Assembly (NCBI GenBank): GCA_947445215.1
Contig: CANFDA010000003.1
Location: 1 to 47,359 of the forward strand
Reading direction: 5' to 3'
Source: Alphaproteobacteria bacterium
Lineage (GTDB): Bacteria > Pseudomonadota > Alphaproteobacteria > Micropepsales > Micropepsaceae
DNA length: 47,359 nucleotides
The translations under genes and the position numbers were made by a program. Below the pieces are notes generated by a model. That model searched no databases. It had not been told where the DNA came from and saw only the letters and a list, made by a program, of their open reading frames with translations. Numbering within the stretch: position 1 is the stretch's first letter; every line of letters begins with the position of its first letter. This document shows positions 40,122 through 47,359 of this stretch, in pieces.

Positions 40122-42661
40122 GGGACTATGTTAACGATGCGTCCGGGAACGACAATGATCTTCTTGGGCGCCACGCCGTTCAGGAAACGCTGCACATCCG
40201 GCAGCGCCAGCGCCGCGGCTTCCACCGCGGCCTTGTCGGCGCTCTTGGCGATCTGGAAAGTGCCGCGCACCTTGCCGTTGACCTGCACCGGATAGGTGAA
40301 ACTGTCGGATGCCAGCAAGGCGGGATCGTGCTTGGGCCAGGCGGCTTCCACCACTAGGCCGGTTTGGCCCAGCGCCGTCCAGCAGGTCTCGGCCAGATGC
40401 GGCATCATCGGCGCGGACAGCAGCACCAGAGCCTCCAGCGCCTCGCGGCGGATGGACGGGTTGGCACCCAGGCCATCCTGCACCGCATTGGCGAGTGTGT
40501 AGAGCTGGGCCACGGCACTGTTGAAGCGCAGGCCCGAAAGGTGGCCGGTCACGGCCGCGATCGCCTTGTGGGTGGCGGTGCGCAGGGTCTTCGAGGCTTC
40601 GTCATCAGCCGATGGCACGGTGCCGGGCGGGGCCAAGCCTTCCGCTTCCGCCGCCAGGCGATAGACACGCTGCACGAAACGCCAGCAGCCTTCGGCGCCG
40701 GCATCGGTCCATTCGATGTCGCGTTCCGGCGGCGTATCCGACAGCATGAACCAGCGAATCGTGTCGGCGCCGTAATCCTCGATGATCGTCTCCGGTGCGA
40801 TGACGTTCTTCTTGGACTTGGACATCTTCTCGGACGCGCCCACGGCGATTTCCGTGTTGGTGCCGGTGAGGAAGGCCTTGCCGTCGCGTTTTTCGATCTC
40901 GTCCGGCGTCACCCATTCGCCCGCCGCGTTCTTGTAGGTCTCGTGGCAGACCATGCCTTGCGTGAACAGGCCAGCGAAGGGCTCTGGCACCGAGACCAAG
41001 TTCAGCTTGTGCATGGCGCGGGTGAAGAATCGGGCATAGAGCAGATGCAGGATCGCGTGTTCGATGCCGCCGATATATTGATCCACCGGCAGCCAGTAAT
41101 CCGCCGCCGCCTTGTCCACTGGCTCTGCGGCATGCGGGGCGCAGAAGCGGGCGAAGTACCAGGAGGAATCCGCGAAGGTGTCGAGCGTGTCGGTATCGCG
41201 CACGGCCGCGCCGCCGCAAGCGGGACAGGTGGTGGTCTTCCAGGCGGTGTCGCGGTCCAGCGGATTGCCGGTGCGCGAGAAATCGATCTGGTCCGGCAGC
41301 TTCACCGGCAGTGCACCTTCCGGCAGCGCCACCACGCCGCATTTGGCGCAGTGCACGACCGGAATCGGACAGCCCCAGGGACGCTGGCGCGACACCAGCC
41401 AGTCGCGCAGACGGAAATTCACCGTGCGTTCGCCGATGCCCGCCTTTTCCAGCCGCGCGGCGATTTCCTTCTTGGCGTCGTCGACCGACATGCCATCGAG
41501 GAAGCGCGAATTCGCCAGCTTGCCGGGGCCGGTATAGGCCTCGGTGCCGACGGTGAAGCTGGCGGCGTCGGCCTGTTCCGGCAGCACCACGGGCGTCACG
41601 GTCAGATCATATTTGTGGGCGAAATCTAGGTCGCGCTGGTCGTGCGCGGGGCAGCCGAAGATGGCGCCGGTGCCGTAACCCATCAGCACGAAATTCGCCA
41701 CCATCACCGGCAGCTTCCACGCTGGATCGAACGGGTGCGCGGCGGTCAGGCCGGTGTCGAAGCCCAGCTTCTCGGCCTTCTCGATCTCCGCTTCCGCCGT
41801 GCCGGTCTTGCGGCATTCGGCGATGAAGTCCTGCAATTTCGGATTGTTCGCCGCCAATTCCTGCGTCAGCGGATGGTCGGGCGACAGCGCCACGAAGGAC
41901 GCGCCGAACAGCGTGTCGGGGCGCGTGGTGAAGACTTCGAGCTTGCGCGTATCGGAAAGCGTGAACTGGAATTTCAAACCTTCGCTGCGGCCGATCCAGT
42001 TCTTCTGCATCAGCCGGACTTTTTCCGGCCAGCGATCCAGCGTGTCCAACGCGTCCAGCAATTCCTGGGCGAAGTCGGTGATCTTGAAGAACCACTGGCT
42101 CAGCTTGCGCCGTTCCACCACCGCGCCGCTGCGCCAGCCCTTGCCGTCAATCACCTGCTCGTTGGCGAGCACGGTCATGTCTACCGGGTCCCAGTTCACA
42201 TCGGCTTCGCCGCGATAGACGAACCCGGCCTGGTAGAATTTCAGGAACAGCTTCTGCTGCTGGTGATAATATTCCGGATCGCAGGTGGCGAATTCACGCG
42301 ACCAGTCGATGGACAGGCCCATCATCTTCAGCTGGGCCCGCATCGCCGCGATGTTTTCGTAGGTCCATTCGCGCGGGCTGACCTTCTTTTCGCGCGCCGC
42401 ATTCTCGGCGGGAAGACCAAACGCATCCCAGCCCATCGGATGCAGCACGCTGTAGCCCTGGGCGCGGCGGAACCGGGCCAGGCAATCGCCCATCGTGTAG
42501 TTGCGCACATGGCCCATGTGGATGCGCCCCGACGGATAGGGGAACATCTCCAGCACATAGCATTTGGGGCGGTCGGAATGCTCCGGCGTCAGGAAGGACT
42601 TTTTCTCGTCCCAGACCTGCTGCCAGTGCTTTTCCGCTTCCTTGGCGTTGTAGCGCGCCAT
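40118..42661 (-). CDS. leuS: Leucyl-tRNA synthetase
   Basis: 847 residues. HIGH motif in [15 protein letters not shown], editing CP1 domain ([20 protein letters not shown]), zinc-like CPACGG region, KMSKS in [12 protein letters not shown], and the anticodon-binding end. Length is normal for bacterial LeuRS. Second in the operon after the DUF3576 lipoprotein gene (7 bases), with lptE overlapping its stop. Confidence 0.98.
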   Translation of the reverse strand: MARYNAKEAEKHWQQVWDEKKSFLTPEHSDRPKCYVLEMFPYPSGRIHMGHVRNYTMGDCLARFRRAQGYSVLHPMGWDAFGLPAENAAREKKVSPREWTYENIAAMRAQLKMMGLSIDWSREFATCDPEYYHQQQKLFLKFYQAGFVYRGEADVNWDPVDMTVLANEQVIDGKGWRSGAVVERRKLSQWFFKITDFAQELLDALDTLDRWPEKVRLMQKNWIGRSEGLKFQFTLSDTRKLEVFTTRPDTLFGASFVALSPDHPLTQELAANNPKLQDFIAECRKTGTAEAEIEKAEKLGFDTGLTAAHPFDPAWKLPVMVANFVLMGYGTGAIFGCPAHDQRDLDFAHKYDLTVTPVVLPEQADAASFTVGTEAYTGPGKLANSRFLDGMSVDDAKKEIAARLEKAGIGERTVNFRLRDWLVSRQRPWGCPIPVVHCAKCGVVALPEGALPVKLPDQIDFSRTGNPLDRDTAWKTTTCPACGGAAVRDTDTLDTFADSSWYFARFCAPHAAEPVDKAAADYWLPVDQYIGGIEHAILHLLYARFFTRAMHKLNLVSVPEPFAGLFTQGMVCHETYKNAAGEWVTPDEIEKRDGKAFLTGTNTEIAVGASEKMSKSKKNVIAPETIIEDYGADTIRWFMLSDTPPERDIEWTDAGAEGCWRFVQRVYRLAAEAEGLAPPGTVPSADDEASKTLRTATHKAIAAVTGHLSGLRFNSAVAQLYTLANAVQDGLGANPSIRREALEALVLLSAPMMPHLAETCWTALGQTGLVVEAAWPKHDPALLASDSFTYPVQVNGKVRGTFQIAKSADKAAVEAAALALPDVQRFLNGVAPKKIIVVPGRIVNIVP

Positions 42662-42668
42662 GAATGTT

Positions 42669-43118
42669 CTAGTTGGCGGTGCTCAGGCTGCCCAGGCGCA
42701 GTTCGCGCGCGCGCGTCAGCACCACATCTTCCAGCTTGTGCGCGGTGTCGGGGCTGGGCTGGGCATCGCTCCACACGCCACCGGCCCGGGTCTGGCGGAA
42801 CACGACCAGGCGCAGGCCATCGGCGCGCAGCTCGCGGTCGGTGATGTAGGCCGTCACCTTCAGCCGCTCATCGGGTGCGGCGGGGCTGGTGTACCAGTCG
42901 GTGATGACGACGCCGCCAAAGGGATCGGCGGAAAGCAGCGGCAGGGTGGACAGCGTGTCCAGCGTGGCGCGCCACAGATAGGTGTTCACGCCCAGGGTCA
43001 GGCGGCCGGAGGTGCCGGAGATGACGCTGGTGCCGGTATCGAGATAGCGGTCGGTGTCGTTGGACGAGCCGCAGCTGGCCAGCAGGCCCAAGCATAGCAA
43101 GACAGGCAGAATACGCAT
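42669..43118 (-). CDS. DUF3576 lipoprotein
   Basis: 149 residues. Signal [16 protein letters not shown] with lipobox LASC, then [35 protein letters not shown] and [20 protein letters not shown], characteristic of DUF3576. Function unknown; outer-membrane or periplasmic location is likely. Heads the leuS operon, as in many alphaproteobacteria. Confidence 0.92.
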   Translation of the reverse strand: MRILPVLLCLGLLASCGSSNDTDRYLDTGTSVISGTSGRLTLGVNTYLWRATLDTLSTLPLLSADPFGGVVITDWYTSPAAPDERLKVTAYITDRELRADGLRLVVFRQTRAGGVWSDAQPSPDTAHKLEDVVLTRARELRLGSLSTAN

Positions 43119-43241
43119 CGGCTCGACTTAACCCTTGTTTTGACCGGCTTTGTCGCGCTTTTGACGGCCCGGCACTGCCGGACTGGCGCCCCGCCTGACA
43201 GGGCTTATAGCGGCGGCCCTTCACCTTCGCAACGTCCGGGC

Positions 43242-43260
43242 CTTGCGCCCCGGGCGCAAG
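43242..43260. promoter_or_regulatory. Perfect 19-bp palindrome upstream of the porin gene
   Basis: CTTGCGCCC, one central C, GGGCGCAAG. It lies 46 bases before the porin start in the 188-bp divergent spacer shared with the leuS operon. Could be an operator or a 5' RNA hairpin. Confidence 0.45.
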
Positions 43261-43306
43261 TTCAGCTTATTTTGTAAGGACTTAAGAACAAATCCAGGGA
43301 GCTGGG

Positions 43307-44488
43307 GTGCGCACGCATAATATCATGGCCTGGCTTGGGTTAAGCTTGGGGCTGGGCCTGGCCCTTGTCCTGGCCACCCGGGCCCCCGCCATGGCGGAGG
43401 TGGCGCCACTGGCGCTGCCGGTGGGCAGCGCCGAACTTTTCCTGGGCGGCGCGGTGGAAGGGGCGCTGTTTTCCGCCAACCAGCCCGGCAGCGATACCAA
43501 TGCGTCGGGCATCGCCCGTTTCAACGCCTCGCTGCGGCGCATGTATGACAGCGGCTTCTTCTGGTCGCTGAATGGCACCCTGTCCGCCTCCGATCCGCTG
43601 TCGCGCGGCCGCTATGACGGCGATGTGCTGGAAAAAGCCTATGTCGAGACCAAGCTTCTGCTGGTCACCATCCGGGCGGGCATGGTGGACGGTGCCGCCG
43701 CCAACCTGCAGGTGACGGGCCCGCGTGCCGGGCAGGCGCTGGATGATGCCCAGACCAGTTTCTTCCGCGATCCTGCCGGGCGCACCGCGACCAATGTGTT
43801 CGCGCCACGCACGGCGCTAACTGCCAGCGCCAACTACGCCAAGATTTCGCTGGAGACGCCCGACCTGTTCGGCGTGACGCTGGGCTTCTCCTTCACGCCA
43901 TCGGAAGGCAAGAACGTGCTGCCCTGGCTGGCGGCGGGACCGCAGGTGAACGGGCGGCAGAGCACGATCTGGGAAGGGGCACTGCGCTATTCCGACGATT
44001 TCGGGCCTCTGACCATGTCGGGCTATTTCGGCGGCGCCTTCGGCGCGGCCGAACGCAAGCTGCCCGGACAGCAGGGCGTTTCGGAATTCGGGCTGGGTGC
44101 GCGCATGGATTACCATGCCGATGACCTGCTCACCTTCTCGCTGGGCGGTTCGTGGCGCAAATCCAACGCCCATGGCTTCGACAATCATCGCGCCTATACC
44201 AGCTCCGACACGCGGCAGGGCGATGTCAGTGCCGGTGTGAGCTATGGCAAATGGTCGGCAGCGTTGGAATATACCAACGGCGTCGCGCACGCCGTGGCGG
44301 GGCTGCCGCGCCTGGCGTTTAACGGAAGCCAGGCTTCGGTGCGCTATGCCTTCGACGAATCCATCGCCGTCAGCGCGGGCTGGCAGCGGCTGGGCTACAG
44401 CCGCAGCGCAGGCACCTTCTTCAACGGCGCGCCCAAGCTTGAAATGGATGCGATCTTCGTGAAGCTGTATCTCACGACAGTGCCGTGA
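43307..44488 (+). CDS. Outer-membrane porin-like beta-barrel protein
   Basis: 393 residues. Signal peptide ending APAMA-E about residue 30, then alternating hydrophobic/polar strands throughout (ARFNASLRRMYDSGFFWSLN, YAKISLETPDLFGVTLGFS, KWSAALEYTNGV) and a final strand (MDAIFVKLYLTTVP). This is the look of gram-negative porins. Start GTG 43307 has AGGGAG 5 bases upstream; ATG 43325 would shorten the n-region. No substrate can be inferred. Confidence 0.8.
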   Translation: MRTHNIMAWLGLSLGLGLALVLATRAPAMAEVAPLALPVGSAELFLGGAVEGALFSANQPGSDTNASGIARFNASLRRMYDSGFFWSLNGTLSASDPLSRGRYDGDVLEKAYVETKLLLVTIRAGMVDGAAANLQVTGPRAGQALDDAQTSFFRDPAGRTATNVFAPRTALTASANYAKISLETPDLFGVTLGFSFTPSEGKNVLPWLAAGPQVNGRQSTIWEGALRYSDDFGPLTMSGYFGGAFGAAERKLPGQQGVSEFGLGARMDYHADDLLTFSLGGSWRKSNAHGFDNHRAYTSSDTRQGDVSAGVSYGKWSAALEYTNGVAHAVAGLPRLAFNGSQASVRYAFDESIAVSAGWQRLGYSRSAGTFFNGAPKLEMDAIFVKLYLTTVP

Positions 44489-45008
44489 TCGCCGCGATGC
44501 CGCTGAAGCTGGGCGCCAGGCGCGCGGCGCGGCGCGCATCGACGCCGCCCAGGGCATAGACCGGCACCATGGCATGCGCCGCGATGAAGGCGGCGCGCAC
44601 GGGCGTCAGCGGCTTCGCACCGGGATGGCTGGCGGTGGAAAATACCGGCGACAGGAACACGGCATCGACATGCTGGAGCGTCAGCAGCGCCCGCAGCGAA
44701 TGGACCGATGCGGTGATGATCCAGCCAGGATGGCGCACCCGCCAATGTGCCGCTTCGCGCGCCCACTTTTCGGGCAAATGCAGGCCGTCGGCCTCTGCGG
44801 CCAATACCGGATCGTCGGCCACCAGCAGCCGCAACGGCAACGTCCTCAATTTGTTCAGCAGCGCGGTGCGGTGCGCCCCCCGCAGGATCACGATACTCCC
44901 GCGCGGCAGGCGGCGGGCCGCAGCCAGCCAGTCGCGGCCGCTGTCGTCGGTGAACAGCACCAGCGGCATATCCGGATTGAGGCGTCGCTGCTGACTTGCT
45001 AGAAGCAT
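44472..45008 (-). CDS. Thiamine-phosphate synthase-like protein (ThiE/TenI family)
   Basis: About 178 residues. TIM-barrel pieces SIVILRGAHRT, RLLVADDPVLAAEADGLHLP, ITASVHSLRALL, VDAVFLSPVFSTASHPGAKPL and PVYALGGVDARRAA are typical. It is shorter than full ThiE, and the GADGVHLG-type motif reads EADGLHLP, so it may be TenI-like rather than a true synthase. ATG 45008 lies 5 bases from the divergent YggS start; TTG 45014 is the alternative. Confidence 0.78.
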   Translation of the reverse strand: MLLASQQRRLNPDMPLVLFTDDSGRDWLAAARRLPRGSIVILRGAHRTALLNKLRTLPLRLLVADDPVLAAEADGLHLPEKWAREAAHWRVRHPGWIITASVHSLRALLTLQHVDAVFLSPVFSTASHPGAKPLTPVRAAFIAAHAMVPVYALGGVDARRAARLAPSFSGIAAITALS

Positions 45009-45013
45009 GACCA

Positions 45014-45664
45014 ATGAGCATTCCTGAAAATCTGGCGGACATTCTGGCGCGCCTCAGCGCCGCGCGAAAGGCCGCAATTCTGCCCGCGCCCGCCATACAT
45101 CTGATTGCCATCTCCAAGACGGTGGACGAAAGCGGCATCCGCGCGGCGCTGGCGGCGGGTCAGCGCGGCTTTGGCGAGAATCGGGTACAGGAAGCGCAGG
45201 CCAAGTTTCCCGCGCTGAAGACCGAATTCCCCGACCTTGAACTGCATCTGGTCGGTCTCTTGCAGAGCAACAAGGTGAAGGAAGCGATGTCGCTGTTCGA
45301 CGTTATCGTGTCGCTGGATCGCATCAAGTTGGCCGACGCGCTGGCGGCGGAGCGCGACAAGGGCGCAACATGCCCCCGCCTTTTCATCCAGGTGAACACC
45401 GGCGAGGAAGAACAGAAGGCCGGCGTGCTGCCCGCCAATCTGGAAGCGCTGCTGGCGCATGCGCGCAGTCTCAAGCTTCCGGTCGAGGGCCTGATGTGCA
45501 TTCCCCCAGCAGGGGATGATGCCGCGCCGCATTTCGCCTTCCTGCTCCAGCGCGCCCGCGATCTTGGCCTGTCGCAACTCAGCATGGGGATGAGCGGCGA
45601 TTTCGAACTGGCGATCAAGTTCGGCGCGACGCATGTGCGCGTCGGAAGTGCCATTTTCGGCTAA
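45014..45664 (+). CDS. YggS-family pyridoxal phosphate homeostasis protein
   Basis: 216 residues. PLP lysine in LIAISKTVDESGI, then RGFGENRVQEA, LHLVGLLQSNK (usually IGxLQxNK), VNTGEEEQKAG, GLMCIPP and LSMGMSGDFELAIKFGATHVRVGSAIFG. Binds and buffers PLP. Start ATG 45014. Head to head with the ThiE-like gene, so each ribosome-binding region lies in the other gene's first codons. Confidence 0.93.
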   Translation: MSIPENLADILARLSAARKAAILPAPAIHLIAISKTVDESGIRAALAAGQRGFGENRVQEAQAKFPALKTEFPDLELHLVGLLQSNKVKEAMSLFDVIVSLDRIKLADALAAERDKGATCPRLFIQVNTGEEEQKAGVLPANLEALLAHARSLKLPVEGLMCIPPAGDDAAPHFAFLLQRARDLGLSQLSMGMSGDFELAIKFGATHVRVGSAIFG

Positions 45665-45668
45665 CGCG

Positions 45669-46172
45669 CTAAGTAATAATCACCGTTTCGCCTGGTAGCA
45701 GCTGTTCCAGCGCCGCCAGCACATCGGCAAAGGCCAGCGCGACGCAGCCAAGGGTGTTGGCATAATCCAGCTTGGCGAGATGCAGGAAGATGGCGCTGCC
45801 CGCACCCGGCATCACTGGATCGTCGTTGAAGCCCAGTACCGCCACCAGATCGTAGAGATGATCCTCGCGCCACATGGTTTCGGCGCTGGCGGGATAGGGC
45901 AGCTTGACCAGCTTGTTGTAGTGGGGATCGTCCGGCGCATCGCACCAGCCATCGTCGCGCTGGATCACGCGCAGCGGCAACTGCACATCCGGTTTCGCGA
46001 TGCGGTCGGCGCGGTAGAAAATCTCGCGCACCGGCCACGCACCTTTCGGCGTGATGCCGTCGCCCTCGCCGCCCTTGACGGCGATGCCGCCCGGCCCGAT
46101 GGCGGCGCGGCGTGCGCCTACGCCCCAGTCCAGCACGGCGGTATCGCCCTGCATTGTCACGTGCAAATCCAT
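45669..46172 (-). CDS. L,D-transpeptidase-family protein (YkuD domain)
   Basis: 167 residues. Catalytic H-x-n-S/T-x-G-C pattern in IFLHLAKLDYANTLGCVAL, with GITPKGAWPVREIFYRADR earlier. No signal peptide is visible in this reading, so it may be cytoplasmic or exported by another route. Enzymes of this family crosslink peptidoglycan or attach lipoproteins. Convergent with yggS, 4 bases between stops. Confidence 0.88.
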   Translation of the reverse strand: MDLHVTMQGDTAVLDWGVGARRAAIGPGGIAVKGGEGDGITPKGAWPVREIFYRADRIAKPDVQLPLRVIQRDDGWCDAPDDPHYNKLVKLPYPASAETMWREDHLYDLVAVLGFNDDPVMPGAGSAIFLHLAKLDYANTLGCVALAFADVLAALEQLLPGETVIIT

Positions 46173-46186
46173 GGGAGGCTTATAGC

Positions 46187-46756
46187 CTAATTGAGGCCGA
46201 CGGGGACGAGCCCCTGGCTGCGGCGATAGGCGTACATCGCCCGCGCCGCCAGTTCGCTGTCCATGCCCCTGGCGGTCATGGCGCTGCCCAGGGCCAGCAT
46301 ATCCGCGCCATCATGGGCGACAGCGGCGGGCGTGGCGGCTGCGACCTGTACCGGCGTCTTTTCGTCATCGTCCAGGCCCAGCGCATCCGTGGCCAGCGCC
46401 AGGACGGTCGAACCGAAATCCTTGCCGGTGATCGCTTAGAAAGCGCTATCGGCAACAGCGCCGACCGCGCCCCACAGCCCGCCATAAAGCGCATCACCCG
46501 CAACCTTGGCCACCGTGCCGATCTTGTCGTCGGTCAGGTCGCGATAGAGGGTACCCACCACGGGCAGGTGTTGCAGCGGATTGACGATGTCGAGCAGGTC
46601 TTCAAAGGCGGTGTCGAGGAAACCTTCACCCTCGCTCTTGGATGTCGCCGCCTTGCTCACGGCATGAGACGCAGCCACGCTTTCGCGCGAGCGAAGCTGC
46701 GCGGGGTCCATGTGACGCATGATGTCGAGAGCGGGAATCGCCTGAAACCCAAGCAA
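46187..46756 (-). pseudogene. Uncharacterised protein interrupted by one in-frame TAA
   Basis: One continuous frame of about 189 codons. Residues 1-106 (LDTAFEDLLDIVNPLQHLPV, DDKIGTVAKVAGDALYGGLW) are followed by TAA at 46438-46436. The same frame then continues AITGKDFGSTVLALATDALG and ends SELAARAMYAYRRSQGLVPV-GLN before TAG. A GAA-to-TAA change (SAF-E-AITGKD) would explain it. The first start is TTG 46756, or later ATGs (MRHMDP). Family not recognised. Confidence 0.65.
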
Positions 46757-46864
46757 GCGCTGCCCCAGAACGGAAGCGGCGGATTTGCAGGCTTTTCAAC
46801 GCCTGCGGAGGCGGCAGCCCGGCAGAAATTGCCGCCACATCGTCCCTTGGACTAGAGTTGCCCC

Positions 46865-47359
46865 ATGCCCAAGCCCAAGGCCCTTCTGATTGCCGCGCCG
46901 GGAATCTTCCGCGACCAGCTCGCCCAGCAGCTGGCGGGCAAGGATGGCAACGACATCGTCGCAGCGGCAGGAAGCGCCGAGGCGTGCAGCGTCAGCGCCG
47001 AAACACTGTTCAGCTTTGCGGTGATCGACGATGCCCTGGCGGATGAAGACGCCGCCGCCGCCGCGCAGGCGCTGAAGGAAGACGGCTTCGGCGCGCCCAT
47101 GCTGCTGCTGGTGCCGGCGGAAAAATCCGAAGGCGCGGACGGGCTGGTCCGGCTGGCCAAGCCGTTTCGCTTAACTGCGCTGCTGCAGGAACTGGGCAAG
47201 CTGCTGGCGCATCCTTCGGGTGACGCGGCAGGCCGCATCGGGCCTTACGACTTTCATCCTTCGGCCAAGCTGCTGGTGGAGGGCGAGCGCCGCATCCGCC
47301 TGACCGAGAAGGAAACCGATATCCTGCGCTATCTCAAAAGCGCCAGCGGGATCGTGCCG
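46865..47359 (+). CDS. Response regulator with winged-helix DNA-binding domain (3' cut by window edge)
   Basis: At least 165 residues. Receiver domain: start PKALLIAAPGIFRDQLAQQL, acidic pocket in FAVIDDALADED, LLLVPAEKS and the switch lysine in RLAKPFRLTALL. Then a linker and an OmpR/PhoB-type winged helix beginning IGPYDFHPSAKLLV and RIRLTEKETDILRYLKSA. The phosphorylation aspartate is probably the first D of IDD. No partner kinase is visible before the window ends. Confidence 0.85.
   Translation, partial: MPKPKALLIAAPGIFRDQLAQQLAGKDGNDIVAAAGSAEACSVSAETLFSFAVIDDALADEDAAAAAQALKEDGFGAPMLLLVPAEKSEGADGLVRLAKPFRLTALLQELGKLLAHPSGDAAGRIGPYDFHPSAKLLVEGERRIRLTEKETDILRYLKSASGIVP

Overview
The window (47,359 bp, GC-rich) is a chromosomal segment of an alphaproteobacterium. 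The basis is the gene order DUF3576 lipoprotein-leuS-lptE-holA, gpmI-envC-like-ctpA-...-rppH, and a dksA beside a flgH remnant, plus the initiator tRNA and the one-cysteine DksA. A Micropepsaceae/Rhizomicrobium-like lineage is my guess only. Most genes are housekeeping; no prophage, complete IS, integron or CRISPR array was seen.

Layout: 1-354, end of an OmpA-like protein; 629-1720, two small exported proteins, one frameshifted; 1767-5883, an operon asd-DUF1330-HpcH/HpaI-zapE-two membrane proteins behind a duplicated leader; 5880-7109, a UbiH-type hydroxylase (minus); 7464-10623, PII protein, ammonium channel and a damaged second channel; 10627-15377, a TraB/GumN protein, a DapC-like aminotransferase and FtsK; 15447-18304, two tandem secreted paralogues and a nucleotide phosphodiesterase; 18335-19857, a small membrane protein, tRNA-fMet, DUF6165 and dksA; 19983-20908, two flagellar-locus remnants fused head to head; 21055-27478, a minus-strand envelope/metabolism operon (gpmI, EnvC-like, ctpA, a Gly-rich secreted protein, a frameshifted divergent polysaccharide deacetylase, rppH); 27546-33178, a 2OG-oxygenase gene with a dead copy, an MFS transporter, a glycosyltransferase-like gene and several truncated genes; 33239-36760, hemD, tsaD, a 42-residue protein, xth and a histidine phosphatase; 36732-43118, a minus-strand operon DUF3576-leuS-lptE-holA-hisF-CHAD; 43307-47359, porin, ThiE-like, YggS, L,D-transpeptidase, an ORF split by one stop codon, and the start of a response regulator.

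Two themes stand out. First, short palindromic repeats sit in or at genes. A roughly 55-bp element lies twice in the asd leader and once in frame inside hisF, and reads similar peptides in the same frame (RP..VRSG..SGRAT). A second family lies at the start of the damaged amt gene and supplies the N-terminus of lptE. A third occurs in two intergenic spaces. In addition, asd and gpmI are each preceded by a mini-ORF that repeats the first 12-15 codons of the gene and whose stop overlaps the real start.

Second, the window has many lesions: single-base frameshifts (about 1498, 10230, 22285, 22565, 27995, 33015), nonsense codons (27950, 46438), non-canonical start codons (3265 ATT, 9405 CTG, 25846 CTG), a probable deletion scar through flagellar genes (20444-20449), and a truncated ATP-grasp-like gene with an unrelated tail. 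Some of these may be assembly errors in G/C runs; the deletion scar and the doubly broken oxygenase copy look like real gene decay.
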